In this document: piece after piece, positions 36,188-48,241 of the stretch
Layout of the letters: every line of letters starts with the position of its first letter
How positions within the stretch are numbered: position 1 is the first letter of the stretch
Source: Bacillota bacterium
GTDB taxonomy: Bacteria; Bacillota_I; Bacilli_A; RF39; UBA660
DNA: 64,000 nt
Reading direction: 5' to 3'
NCBI GenBank assembly: GCA_015059305.1
Contig: SVAQ01000002.1
Span: 62,001-126,000, forward strand
Made by a program: the position numbers and the translations under genes
Notes under the pieces: model-generated
Databases searched by the model: none
What the model was told of the DNA's origin: nothing
The model's input: the letters and a program-made list of their open reading frames with translations, nothing else

Positions 36188-38416
36188 ATGGCTGATAATG
36201 GTATTAAATTTTTAAGAGGGGAAGTTGCTAATCTTCCTGCTACGTCCGTTCCTGGTGCGTTTTATTTAACTACTGACGAATGTAGATTATATTATGGTAC
36301 TGGTACTGGTGCTCCAGTATTATTAAATGAACAAATTAATATTATAGCAAGTGTTGATGTTTTGCCAACAGTAAGTGCAGAACATAAACTTGCTAATGGT
36401 AAAAATGCAGTAGGCGTAATTTATTATGCTTCTAAAGAAAATATTTTATGTATCTATGGCCAAAAGTAGGATAACAAATGGGGATGGATTCAAATTAATC
36501 CAGACACTAATACAGATACAAGTATTGCTAGTATTAGTATTTCTGAACCTTAGCAAGAAACAGATGGAGAAGGCAAAAAATCTTATAAATATACATTAAG
36601 TGTTTATGAAAAGGTTGACGGAAAAACACAAGAAACACCATTTACTACTACTTTTACTATTGATTCATCAATGGTTTCTGAATTAGCAACTGAAGTTAAT
36701 ATTGGTGTTCAAAGTGAATTAACAACTATCGATCAAACTGATGTTGCAGTAGTATCTTTAACTGGTGCTGGAGCAAATAGTGATGATAAAACTGCTCTTG
36801 TGGCAGGAGATAAAATTGCTTTTGCGACTGAAACAGTAACAGTAGATGGAAAACCTGTAGAAGCAATTAAAATTAGTTCTACAGACACTACTTATACACT
36901 TGAACAAGATGAAACTAAAGTTAAATTAACTGGTGGTGGAAAAACACAATCTGTTGAATTTAAAGCTGGTAATAAATTAGACGTTACAGCTGATGCTAAT
37001 GGCGGAATTCTTTATTCTCATGAAACAATTGGTTCTGCAGCTACATATGGTTCAACAGATGTTACTGGAACTACTAATGCTCAAGTAATTAATATTCCAG
37101 TAATTACAACAGATGGTTATGGACATATTGCTTCTGCACAAACTGCTCCATTAACAATTAATAATACAACTATTACAGGAGCAACAATTGGTGTTGATGA
37201 AACTGATGCAAGTAAATTAACTGTATCTGTTACAGATAATAATGGACAAAGAATTCCAGCTACTTCTGAAGGAGTATTATATCATACTATTACAGTAACA
37301 GATTTAGATGCTGATGGTGAAGAAGTAGAAACAACTAATACAATAAAGAATCAAGGCAATTTAGGTTCTTTCTATAGTAAAGCTGTAATTGATAAGAAGT
37401 TACAAGGTATTGATGCATTTACATATAAAGGTACTTTTACTGGTAATCTTCCAGTTGCTGGAAAGCAATATCATGTTGGTGACGTATATGTATCAAAAGA
37501 AGATCAAAACGTAGAACTTAATAACATTTCTGTTACTTTACATGCAGGTGATTTAGTATATGTTACTGGAACAGAAACTAATGGAATTATTACTGAAAAT
37601 TTAAAATTTGAAGTTGTTCATAGTGAAAATAATACTGATACAACTTATGATTTAATTGCAGAAAATGATAAGATTACATTAACAGATGGTGCAGCAAAAG
37701 ATGACATTAATGTTACTGATGATGATATTGTTATTTTAAAGGCAACTGGTGGTGCTTTACAGGCAAGTCATAAAACTTATTCTACAGCAGCAATGGCTGA
37801 TGGTATTACTCAACCTACTGGTGCTTTAATCGATGGAGGAACATTCTCTGCTGCTAGCGTTGATGCTGATAAATATGGTCATGTAACATCTATTGAAAAA
37901 ATTGACTATACATTACCTTCTTATGCACTTGCGCAAGCAAATGAAAAATTACAATTAAAATCTGGTGGTAGAGTTCTTGGTTCTGTAACACCTGCTGGTG
38001 ATGATAAGATTAGTGCTACTTTCTCTGGAGCAGATGAAAATGTAACTTTAACTATTAATCACTTAGGAAGTCAAGCAACAAAAGGAACTTCTACACCTGC
38101 AGCATTAACATTTGGTGGAACTTTCGTTGCTGTTAGTGGATTGGTAGATGAAAAAGGTCATGTAAAAGAATATACTGAAACTACTTATACATTACCTTCT
38201 TTACCTGCAGATCCTGTATATACTTTTAATGATTTTGTCATTACTGATAATCAAACTTTAGAAAATCATGGTACAGGTTTAAGTTTAGCTTCTTATATTT
38301 TAAAAGATGGAGAAAGAACTGGAACTCTTGATTTTGGTTTATATTCTGATACTTTAGCTGTAACAAAAGTTGATGCTAATAATGTTGCAGTAGAATTAGT
38401 ATGGGGTACATTCTAA
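36188..38416 (+). CDS. Tail fibre with anchor motif and beta-repeat shaft
   Basis: A 742-residue protein starting MADNGIKFLRGEVANLP, another copy of the anchor motif (then FYLTTDECRLYYGTG). The body is Thr/Gly-rich with repeated beta-units that contain Y(G/T)HVTS or GHIASA and TYTL, typical of fibre shafts. Only two TAG codons occur, both near the N-terminus (36467-36560); the long shaft has none, unlike most neighbours. Confidence 0.65.
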
Positions 38417-38458
38417 TTTTTTAGGACGAAACCTAATAATTAATTTATAAATTTTTTG

Positions 38459-38530
38459 ATTATTCCTAGAAGGAATAATTTCCACGCGAGTATTAAGGAA
38501 ATTTTTCTTAATACTCGCGTTTTTTTATTT
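38459..38530 (+). terminator. Two hairpins, the second an intrinsic terminator
   Basis: A 9-bp hairpin (38459-38467 with 38471-38479) precedes a strong 14-bp stem (38484-38497 with 38507-38520) followed by seven T. The intergenic space of 154 nt between the two fibre genes holds these and an AAGGAG ribosome site; no promoter match is visible. Confidence 0.85.
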
Positions 38531-38570
38531 ATATAAGTAAAAAATTTTTTAAGAGAAAGGAGAAATCTGA

Positions 38571-41500
38571 ATGAGCAAAATAAAATTTCAGCCTGCTCGC
38601 GGATTAGAAGAAACTCTTTTAGCGAATCCATATACTGAAGGCATGATATACTTTGCAACTGATTCAGGCCGTATTTTTTTAGATACTAATGGAGAAAATA
38701 AAATTCCATTAGGTGGCGGCGGTGTTTCTGTTATCTATGGATATGATGAAGGGGTAATAGAAAATGTTGTTGATCAGACATTTACCTTTCATGCAGATTT
38801 ATTAGAAAAAGGTGTAAATCCAAAAGTTAATGATTTAATCATTAATAGTGATGGTAGATTTTATAAAATCCAAGAAATATTGGTTGATGAAGGCTTATTA
38901 ACCTGTACTTTAATTGCAGTTTCAGGTACTGGTGGCGGAGGTGGCTCTTCCTCATCTATCACCATTGAAGCGATTACTAAACTTCCTGTTTAGGTTATTT
39001 ATAATCGCCCTTATGAAATTCAATATAAAGTAACTTCTCAAGAAGATGACTTAGTAACTATTTATTACCAAATTGTCAATGAAGTTACTGGCGAAAGTAA
39101 AACAATTCCTCAAAGCGCAGAAAGTGGAGCAGTTCATACATTTGATATTGGTTCTCATTTATATTCTGGTTCTAACCTTGTTATTGTTTATGGTCAAGGT
39201 GAAAATGCCGGTGAAACAAATAAAATTAGACAATCTGGCCGTGTGGCAATTGAAATGCTTTTAAATGAAAGCCCTGCTTTTAACTCTTTAAGAGTAATCC
39301 CTAATGAAGCTCTTGATTTCATTTGCACTCCTGTTGGTAAAGGTCTTGATAAAGTTTTAACTGTTCAAGTTGACCCTGAACAAGGCGGTTATACTGTTAC
39401 TAAAATTTGTAAAAACAGCCAATAGGATGAGGCAGTAACAATTCCGCCTCAAAGCCATGGTGTACATACTATTAAAGCTACTTTATCATATGGGGAAGGA
39501 ACAACTTATATTGAAACTGAACCATTAATTTATGAGGTTGCTTGGGATGACGGTAAAAGTACTGAACCAATTATTTGGCTTGATACTTATCCTACTCAAA
39601 TTGTTGACCATGATAAATTAATTATTCAATATAAAGTATATAATCCAGCAAATCCTGCAAAAGCAGAAACTAGATTATATTTAAATCAAGATGAATTACC
39701 TACTTCTCCAGTAACTGCTTCTTATATTCCTGGTCAATGGACATGGGAAAAATGGCAAGTAACTAATTATGCTATTGGAACAAATGTATTAACATTGTCA
39801 TGTGGAAAAACTAATCGTAGCATTAGTATTAAAGTAGTTGAAGATACATTAAGAGATTTAAATATTCTTTCTACTGGATTACATTTAAATTTAGATTCAA
39901 AAGGTCGTTCTAATAAGGAAAATCAATCAATCAGAAATAAATGGGAATATACTAATGCTAGTAATGAAACTACTTCTGTAAGTTTTAATAATTTTAACTG
40001 GTATAATAATGGTTGGATTTTAGACGAAAATGATGATTCTTGTTTAAGAATTAGTAATGGAGCTTCTATTTCAATTCCATTAAATATTTTAAATGTTTCT
40101 ACTTTGGTACATGGTATAACTTTTGAATTTGAATTTAAATTAAGAAATGTTCAAAGTTATGCTACATTAATTACTACAACTTCTTCAGAAAATGAAGATG
40201 GTGAAGTTACTATTATAAAAACAGCAAATACTGAAGAAAGTGTATTTGGTAAATATTTTGGTAATAATATTGGTTTATGTTTAGGTACTCAAGAAGCATT
40301 TTTCAAAACCAAAAATAATGTTATTGTAAATGGTAGATATAAAGAAAATGAAAAAGTTCATGTTTCTTTTGTTTTGGAACAAATTACTGAAACTAATAAT
40401 ACTCCTTTAATATATGTTTATATTAATGGTATTATGAGTGGTATTCAAACTTATACAAGCAATGATGTATTTTCTGCTTTAGAAAATGCTTTTATTATAA
40501 ATTCTGATTATTGTGATGTTGATTTATATAAAATGCGTGTTTATAAAACAGCTTTAAGTAGTGCAGATATAGTTCATAATTATATTGCAGACTATGCTGA
40601 TGCGCAATTATATGATATGAATGAATTATTAGATAATAATAGTTCATTACCTATGATTGATTTCGAAAAAATGCTAACATTTAATGTAAATAATCCAGAT
40701 AATCAAATTATGCCTTATGCAGTAGTTTCTGTTCATGGAACCCCTGCAACTGAAAAAGATGATTATTTACCTTTCGTTAAAGGTGGTAAAAAGCGTTTAG
40801 ATGTAGATTTTGTAAATCCAGCCTTAGATAGAGCATATGAATTAGGAGAAATTACTGGTGCTCAATATCTTCAAGGATGTCCAAGTTTCCATGCTGAAAA
40901 TGCAGAATTTGACGTACAAGGTACTTCTTCACAAGGTTATCCTCGTAGAAATTATAAAGGTAAATTTAAATCTAAAGATGATGCTCCAGTAGTATGGAAT
41001 TATACAAATGGTCCATTAAAAGATTAGTCTTTACAAAGTAAAATTAATTATGATGGAAAAGATTATAAATATTATTATATGGATAATAAAGATGCTTCTG
41101 AAAGTACTTTTACTTGGAAAGCAGACTACATGGAATCTTCTGGAACTCATAATACTGGTTTTGCAAGTTTTGTAAAAACATTATATAGTAAACATCCATT
41201 AGTAGATTATAATAAAAATTATGTAACAGGTGATCATAGAACTACTATTTATGGTTTCCCAATGTTAGTTTTCCAAAAACATAAGGCAGGGCCAAAAGCA
41301 GGTACTTATGAATATATTGGTAAGTATAACTTTAATTTAGATAAAGCTTGTAACAATGTTATTGACTTTGAAAATGGAGATGTTCAGCCATATGTTGTTG
41401 GTAATCCTAATATACCAGAAAAATATCAAACTTATGTAGATGATGATGGTGTAACACAAACAGCAACTTATGAAATGATTGCTGAATGTTGGGAATTTGG

Positions 41501-44500
41501 TAATAACCAAGGTACTAGATGTTCTTTTAAAAAGATTGATTTTGAAGAACTAAATGATGAAGGATTTTTATCTGTCACTGATGACTTAGAATATCGTTAT
41601 AGTTTCTATGAAGATGATATTGATGATGCATTAGATTTAAAAGGTGATTTCCCAACAACTACAGATGCAAATAAATATTTATTAGAAAAATATAGAAATC
41701 TTCAAAGATTATTTGAATGGGTTGCTAGTACCGATCCAATAAAAGCTACTAATAAAGAACTTCCAGAACCTGTTACTTATAGTGATATAACTTATACAAA
41801 AGATGATAGTAATTATCGTTTAGCTAAATTTACATATGAATTTAAGAAACATTTTGATGAAGAATATTGTATTATTTATTTTATCATGACAGAATTAATT
41901 TTAGGTTATGACTCTCGTGGTAAAAATATGATGCTTGGTTCTTGGGGTCCTCAATCTGTTGATGGAGATTATATTTGGTATCCAATGTTTTATGATATTG
42001 ACACTCAATTAGGTGTTAATAACTCCGGTGTTCCTACTTGGGAATATGATACTGATGCAACAAAGAATAAGCAATTCTCTACTGCAGATAGTGTTCTTTG
42101 GAATAATTTATGGACTTGTTTTGAACCAAGAATTAAAGAAAAATATATTGAATTAAGAAAAGAATTATTAACTATTGAAAAATTAAATGGTTTTTATGAT
42201 TTTAATCCAGCGGTTAGTAAATCTTATGCAATGATGGGTGGACGTCCATTAGTAGCATATAATATTGATGAATATTATAAATATATTGATCCAGCTTTCA
42301 ATGGATTTATTGATACTACTGGAAATACATCTTATACAAAAACTTTCTTCTATTGTTTACAAGGAACAAGAGAATTACAGAGAGAACTATTTTTAAGAAA
42401 TAGATTTAATTATCTTGATAGCCAATGGCTGGCAGGAGCTTATTCTGTAAATGCTGTTCAAATGCAATTTAAATCTCGTTATAATGCAAATGATGCAATT
42501 GTTACTTCCGATACTTTTATTAATGAAGCTCCTGATTACATTAATCCTGATTATGTAAAACCAGACGAAATGACAGATGAAGCTTTAGAGCAATTAAGAT
42601 AGAATTATCAATCTTTTATAGATAATGGTGGTACAATTCAAGAATGGGGTATTTCTCCTCTTGATTCAGAAGCATCTGTAACAATTAAACCTTACTTAAA
42701 ACAATATGTAAGTGTTTATTATGACCAAAATACTCCAACAACACCAGTACCTTTTGATGGAGAAAATCCAGTTGTTATTGAACCTTATGAAAGTGTTTAG
42801 AATTCAGTTTTAAATACTCCAATGTTCTCACAATAGTTAATGTATATTGGTGGTCTTGAATACGTTTCAAGTTTTGGAGATTTAAGTAGAAAATATTATG
42901 ATGAACTTAGAATTAATTCTGCAATTAGATTAAAAGATTTAATTCTTGGAAATGAAACTCCTGGTTATAAAAATATAAGATTAAATAATAGTAACTTTGA
43001 ATTAGATGCGGGGGCTAAAAAGAGTGATGGTAAAGAAAATCCGCAAGCAAAACCATTGTTAGAAACAATTGTATTAACTAATTTAGCTGGTTTAAATGCT
43101 GAAATGGATATTTCTGGTTCTGAAAAATTAAAAACTTGTCGTGCTCTTGGAACTAATTTAACTGGTTTAACTTTTGCAGATGGTGTTCAATTAGAAACAT
43201 TATATTTACCTAATACTATTTCTTACTTCAATTTAACTGAACCAGTTGAATTAAATGGTTTATTAACTAATAAACCAGTAGTAGATGAAAAAGGAAATTT
43301 CCCTACTGGATTATATATTCAAGGATTAACTGATATAACAACAATTACTAATGAAACAGTAAGTAAATTAGATTCAATGAATATTATTGGGGGTAAAAAG
43401 CTTTATTATGATTCTTATAAATTAGTAGATAAAATTGTTCAGATTAAAGAAAAAATGCAAGCTAATACTAATTTAAGTAATGAATATGATAAAACTTTAA
43501 AACTTAATCTAGAAAATGTTCAATGGAGTCCTTATAGATAGGTTGAATACGGAGAAGAAATTTCTGTTTCTGCAGTTTATTATAAATTAACAGATAATTA
43601 TACATTTGAAGCTTATACTCCAAGTGTAGATTGGGTAACAGATACTTTAAATGGAAAAGTCTATGAATATACTGCAAATTTATTGAATGATAATGCAAAT
43701 GTTATTACAGATTTAAGTTTACTTGATAAATTTATTGTTTCTTATAATAGTACGGAAAATTATTTTAGAAGCACAAATGAAAAAAGTGATGGTGGAAATA
43801 CAATTCCATATATGTCTGGAGATATATTTGTTAATAATAGTTCTTCAAATCCTATTTCAGAATATGCTTTAAAAAATACATATAAAGATATTTATTTCCC
43901 AGATTTAAATATTTTTGTAGCTAATGTTGAACCTGCTTATACTGCTAAATTTATTCAAGTTCAAGATAATGGTCAAGAAATAGAATGGGATGTACATAAA
44001 TATGATCCTGAAACAACTACTCATCCATCTATTTCTACTAAAGAAAATCCACAAAAACTTCATTATGATTTTGTTGGATGGTCTACAGATAAAAATGGTA
44101 CTAAAGAAGATGTATTAACAGAAGAAGAATTCGCAGAATTAACTTTTAGTAATTCAAAAACTGTTTATACTTTTTATGCTATTTTTGAAATTCATAAATA
44201 TTGGGTTCGTTTTAAAAATTATAATAATAATCCTGCGGATGAAAATGATTATGATTTTGAATTATTAATAGAATCTGGAAAACCATTATATGAACCAACA
44301 ACATATTTACCTTATAAACCTTCTGATGATTTAGCTGATGATAAAGTTTATAAATTTATTGGATATTCTAGTGAATCAGATGGAAGTATGATGGTTGATT
44401 TAACAGATTTCTTGGCTGTTAAAAATTATACTTTTTATAATGTTTATGAAATAACTGATGTTCGTAAGAATGTTATTGATAGTAAATATTTTACATTTAC

Positions 44501-45245
44501 AGAATATAATTATATTGATCTTCCTAATTATGGTGGAGATACTTAGTATAATTTATCTGGATATTCTATTAGACCAGTTGATGGAGTAGTATTAAAAGGT
44601 AAAGTTGCCCTTCCAGCAAAATATAATAATTTACCAGTTGTAGCAATGGAAGCTTTTTATAATCAAGAAATAACTCATCTTTATTTCGAAGAAGGAAGTC
44701 AATTAAGAGAAATTAAAGCTTGGACTTTTTCTTCTAGCACAGATAATGATAAGCAATCTTGTAAAACTTTAGTATATTTTGATTTTATTGATTCTATAAG
44801 AAAAATTGGTATGGGTAGTTTTCTTGAAATGACATTATCAGCAATGACAACCATATAGCTTCCTAAAAATTTATATTTAATTGAAGAATTAGCTTTTAGA
44901 AATGCTTTTTATTCTAAAACCCATCCATTTACTATTTTAATTGGTTCTGAAGTAGCTACATTAAGCTATAATTCAATTGCTTATAACTACGATATGATGA
45001 TAGGAAGTAAAATTATTATTGGTAGCGAAGAGAATAAATCAAAATTAGATTTAAATCGTACTACTTCTTCCGGTGGTGGAAAATGGCCTAGAATTGACAC
45101 TGATAATAGAAATGTTACGATAGATTTTTATACGGATTTATATAGCAGTATTTATGATATTGTAACCTACGCTGGCAATCCAATAGAAATTTGGAAGTGT
45201 TTAGATACTAAAAACCAGGGCGCAAATTTACAAATTATTTAGTAA
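38571..45245 (+). CDS. Giant adhesin with LamG-, CotH- and BspA LRR-like regions
   Basis: A 2224-residue protein after GAAAGGAG; a recoded TAG is the last sense codon, directly before TAA. Order: anchor motif (IKFQPARGLEETL, residues 3-50); Gly-rich turn; Ig-like region; LamG-like beta sandwich (~425-675, ending KMRVYKTALSSADI); CotH-like region (~700-1300) with QGTSSQGYPRRNYK, GKYNFNLDK and PMFYDIDTQLG; further repeats with FVGWSTDKNGT like InlB-type repeats (~1790-1960); BspA-type LRR (~2000-2150). CotH proteins in spores are protein kinases; activity here is not shown. Likely binds host surface structures. Confidence 0.75.
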
Positions 45246-45262
45246 GGCGAGGTAAAATTTTT

Positions 45263-45484
45263 ATGACAAAACAAACATTATATGAATATCTTGGTACTAA
45301 TGGAGTTCTTCTAACACCAATTCATTTAGAAGATGTATATTATGTTAGAAAAATTAAGTTAATTGCTGATAGAAATAAAGGCTTAATTCAAAAAGGCAGT
45401 AATAATAAACCAAGAGAAATTGTTATTGTGCCTGAAAATGAATTAGATTTATGGATTGAAGTAGATTGCTTAGGCCAAGAATGA
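45263..45484 (+). CDS. Small unknown protein following the CotH-like adhesin
   Basis: A 73-residue protein starting after a weak GGCGAGG site, ends TGA. It begins MTKQTLYEYLGTNGVLLTPI and has a basic middle and acidic end. It lies 17 bases after the adhesin, before a terminator, so it is probably co-transcribed and may act with it. No family recognised. Confidence 0.6.
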   Translation: MTKQTLYEYLGTNGVLLTPIHLEDVYYVRKIKLIADRNKGLIQKGSNNKPREIVIVPENELDLWIEVDCLGQE

Positions 45485-45543
45485 TTATTAAATAATAAAA
45501 TCTTTTCAAAAAATATGAGAAAAGTTAATATATAAAAACTAAC

Positions 45544-45578
45544 TTAGGTAGGAGATTTAATCTCCTACCTAAAATTTT
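45544..45578 (+). terminator. Hairpin, probable terminator
   Basis: A perfect 14-bp stem (45544-45557 with 45559-45572) with only a short T run after it. It may terminate weakly or protect an RNA 3' end. Confidence 0.6.
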
Positions 45579-45598
45579 AAAGAAAGGATGATTGTATA

Positions 45599-47491
45599 GT
45601 GATTACAAAAGTAACAAAAGATAATAAAGGTCTTTATAGAGCTTTATTTGAAAGAGCTGGTGAAGAATATTTACAAGATCCATCAGCAATTACATCACTT
45701 GATGAATATTTTGCTTGTTTAAAATCATTAGCAGATATTAATCCAATTTATACAGTTCTTCCATTAGACGAACCTGTATTTAGTATTGATACAAATACTA
45801 GAAAAATTACAGTTCCAACAGAATTCGCAAAGAATGGTATTTCTGTTCAAGGAGATGAAGTTTCTGAAATTTTATATTTCAGTGTTGATAGATATACAGA
45901 TTCTATGGACTTATATCGTAAGGATATTAATATTGCAATTCAATGGGAAACTGCTCCAGATTCAAAAGGTAAAACTATTCAAGGTATTTCAAAAGAGTGG
46001 ATTAGAGATATTTCTTCCTTAAAGCAGGAAGGAAAGATGCTTTTTGGTTGGGCTGTTAATTCTGAATTAACTAATAATCCAGGAGCAATTAAGTTCTCTA
46101 TTCGTTTTTATCATTTTGATGAAGAACAAAAACTAGACTTTAGTTTAAATACTTTAACTGCTAGTGCCGTAATTAATCCATCTATTGATTATAAATTTGA
46201 TGAAAATGGTGAATCAAGTGTTCAAATTATTGACAGTTCAAATTTAATTAAAAATAGATTAAAAGATAGTGTTACTCCAGATACAGTTACTTAGGCCGCA
46301 GTTCCTTATTACATTGTTAATCTTCCTATTGGATTTGAAACCACAGAAGATGAAGTTACATATAATTCAATTGATTTAATTGAAGGTGAATGGGATGCAG
46401 AAGCAGAAGTAAAATTAGCAGATTCTTATAAATTTATAGTTCAAGCAACTTCTGATGATGGTGGAGTTATTTCTTATCAATGGTATCGTAAACCTTTAGG
46501 TTCTGAAATTGAAGATGCTTTAGATACAACTGATGGTGTAAAAACTGCAGATTATGTTAAAACTACTGATACTCAATATTCAGCAGAATATCCTTATTAC
46601 AAATATGTGGTTTTAGATCCAGAAGAACCTGCTATTAAAGGATATAGACCTGTTCAAATTGCTAATGAATTAATTGGTACTGATATTCCAGAAGAAGAAA
46701 AAGAATTACTTTATGAAAGAGTAAGTTCCTATATTGCTTATAAAACTGGAGATTATAGAGTAGTTACTGTAAATAGAGCAGGTGTTGCAAAAAAAGAACT
46801 TGAAAGTATTAAAGTCCGTATTCCTGGTCCTGACACTGAATCTTTTATGATTGAATTCCCTGAAGGACAAGAAAATTCTTACTTAGCGGGAGAAGATGCT
46901 GGTAGTATTGAATTAAAGGCAACTGGTTCCACTGAACAAGCTGGAGATAAGATTACTTATATTTGGTCTGATCAAGAAACTGGAGCTACTTTAAGAGAAG
47001 AACCAAAAATAACTGAAAATGGTGTTGAAGATATAGTTACTATTGGACCTATTGCTGCGGCAGATAGACCTACTTATGATAAAACATTTATTTTAAGCAC
47101 TTATGCTTCTAGAAATGGAGATAAAACTCCTTTAATAACTGAAACTTTCCGTGTAACAGATGAAGCACATGCAGTATCAGTTGTTCCAAGAGATAAGTTA
47201 ATTAAATTAAGTGAAAATGAAGTTAAGGAAATTGGTATTAACGTAACTGTAAATGTTGTTTCTGATGAAATTACTTATCAATGGTATAAAACAACTAAAG
47301 ATACTGAAGATGATGATTTCCCTATTGAAGGAGCAACTACACCAATAATTAAAATTACTTCTACTTCAGAATTAAAAGCAGAAGATGTATTTGATACTGG
47401 CTCAGGTGCTTACTATTGCGAAGTTACTAACCATGCTAATAATAGTATAGCTAAAATTGATTCAGAAGAAATTAGTGTAATTCCATATTAA
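45599..47491 (+). CDS. Virion protein with paralogous N-domain and Ig-like domains
   Basis: A 630-residue protein from GTG with GAAAGGATG upstream. Residues ~1-200 share a pattern with the next gene (F-ID--TR-I-VP, then RY-D-MDL). The rest has two Ig-like parts with YQWYRKP and YQWYKTTKD, and SGAYYCEVTN, as in Ig-like domains of phage virions. Only one TAG is present. Probable baseplate- or fibre-attached protein that can bind surface sugars, by analogy with Ig-like phage domains. Confidence 0.6.
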
Positions 47492-47520
47492 TATAAAATA
47501 AAAGAAAGGAGTAAGATATT

Positions 47521-48138
47521 GTGGCTAATATAACTTATGAAGATCTTTTATTTGATATTCAAAATAATTTTGAACAAAATACACATATCGTAGAACTACT
47601 CCCATCATCCGAAGATCAAATTTTTGATATTGATTTAGAAACACGCACAATAGAAGTCCCTCAGTTTTTAAGTGTGCGTTATGATCATAATGCAGAAATT
47701 ATTTATTTTAGATGCGCTCGTTATTTAGATAATATGGATTTAGTCAATACTGTTTGCGTTATTGAATATGTAAATGCGGATGGAAAACCTGGTTTATATT
47801 GGGTTCCTTATTATGATATCTCAAGATATTAGAAAGATGAAGAAGATCCAGAAACCGAAATTCCAGTAATTTTAATTCCTTGGTCAGTAAATGGCTTAGC
47901 TACTGCTGCTTCTGGAATGATTACATTTACTGTGCGCTTTTATAAGCTTGCCGCAGATGGTAAAACATTTTTATATAATATGAGCACTAGACCGGCAGAA
48001 GGAGAAATTCTTCACGGAATGGATCTTACTGATGAGGAGCTAGAAGATTTTAAAATAGAGCCAACAATTGTTGAGCAAATTTATTCTGACATGGATAAAA
48101 TGCAAGATAATGCTGTTATTTATTGGACAGATTTATAA
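47521..48138 (+). CDS. Paralogue of the preceding N-terminal domain
   Basis: A 205-residue protein from GTG after AGAAAGGAG. It carries IFDIDLETRTIEVPQF and ARYLDNMDL, the same pattern as residues ~55-105 of the preceding protein, but lacks Ig-like domains. One TAG is read as Gln. The pair look like products of gene duplication. A terminator follows its TAA. Confidence 0.6.
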
Positions 48139-48146
48139 TAAATATA

Positions 48147-48181
48147 TAGGGGAGATTTTTATAATCTTCCCTATTTTTTAT
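48147..48181 (+). terminator. Intrinsic terminator
   Basis: An 11-bp stem with one G-T pair (48147-48157 with 48163-48173) followed by a T run. It lies eight bases after the TAA of the preceding gene. Confidence 0.85.
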
Positions 48182-48241
48182 TTGGGTAAAATTGATAAAT
48201 TAAAATATTTATAATTTTAATAATTAAAAAAGGAGGAAAAA

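Noticed and set aside
38571..45245. Several separate genes in the giant adhesin region
   Set aside because: All pieces are in one frame, separated only by TAG, with no internal ribosome site matching the breaks.
48182..48241. A promoter with TTGATA and TATAAT before the Hint fibre gene
   Set aside because: Spacing is only about 12 nt, too short for a working sigma-70 promoter.
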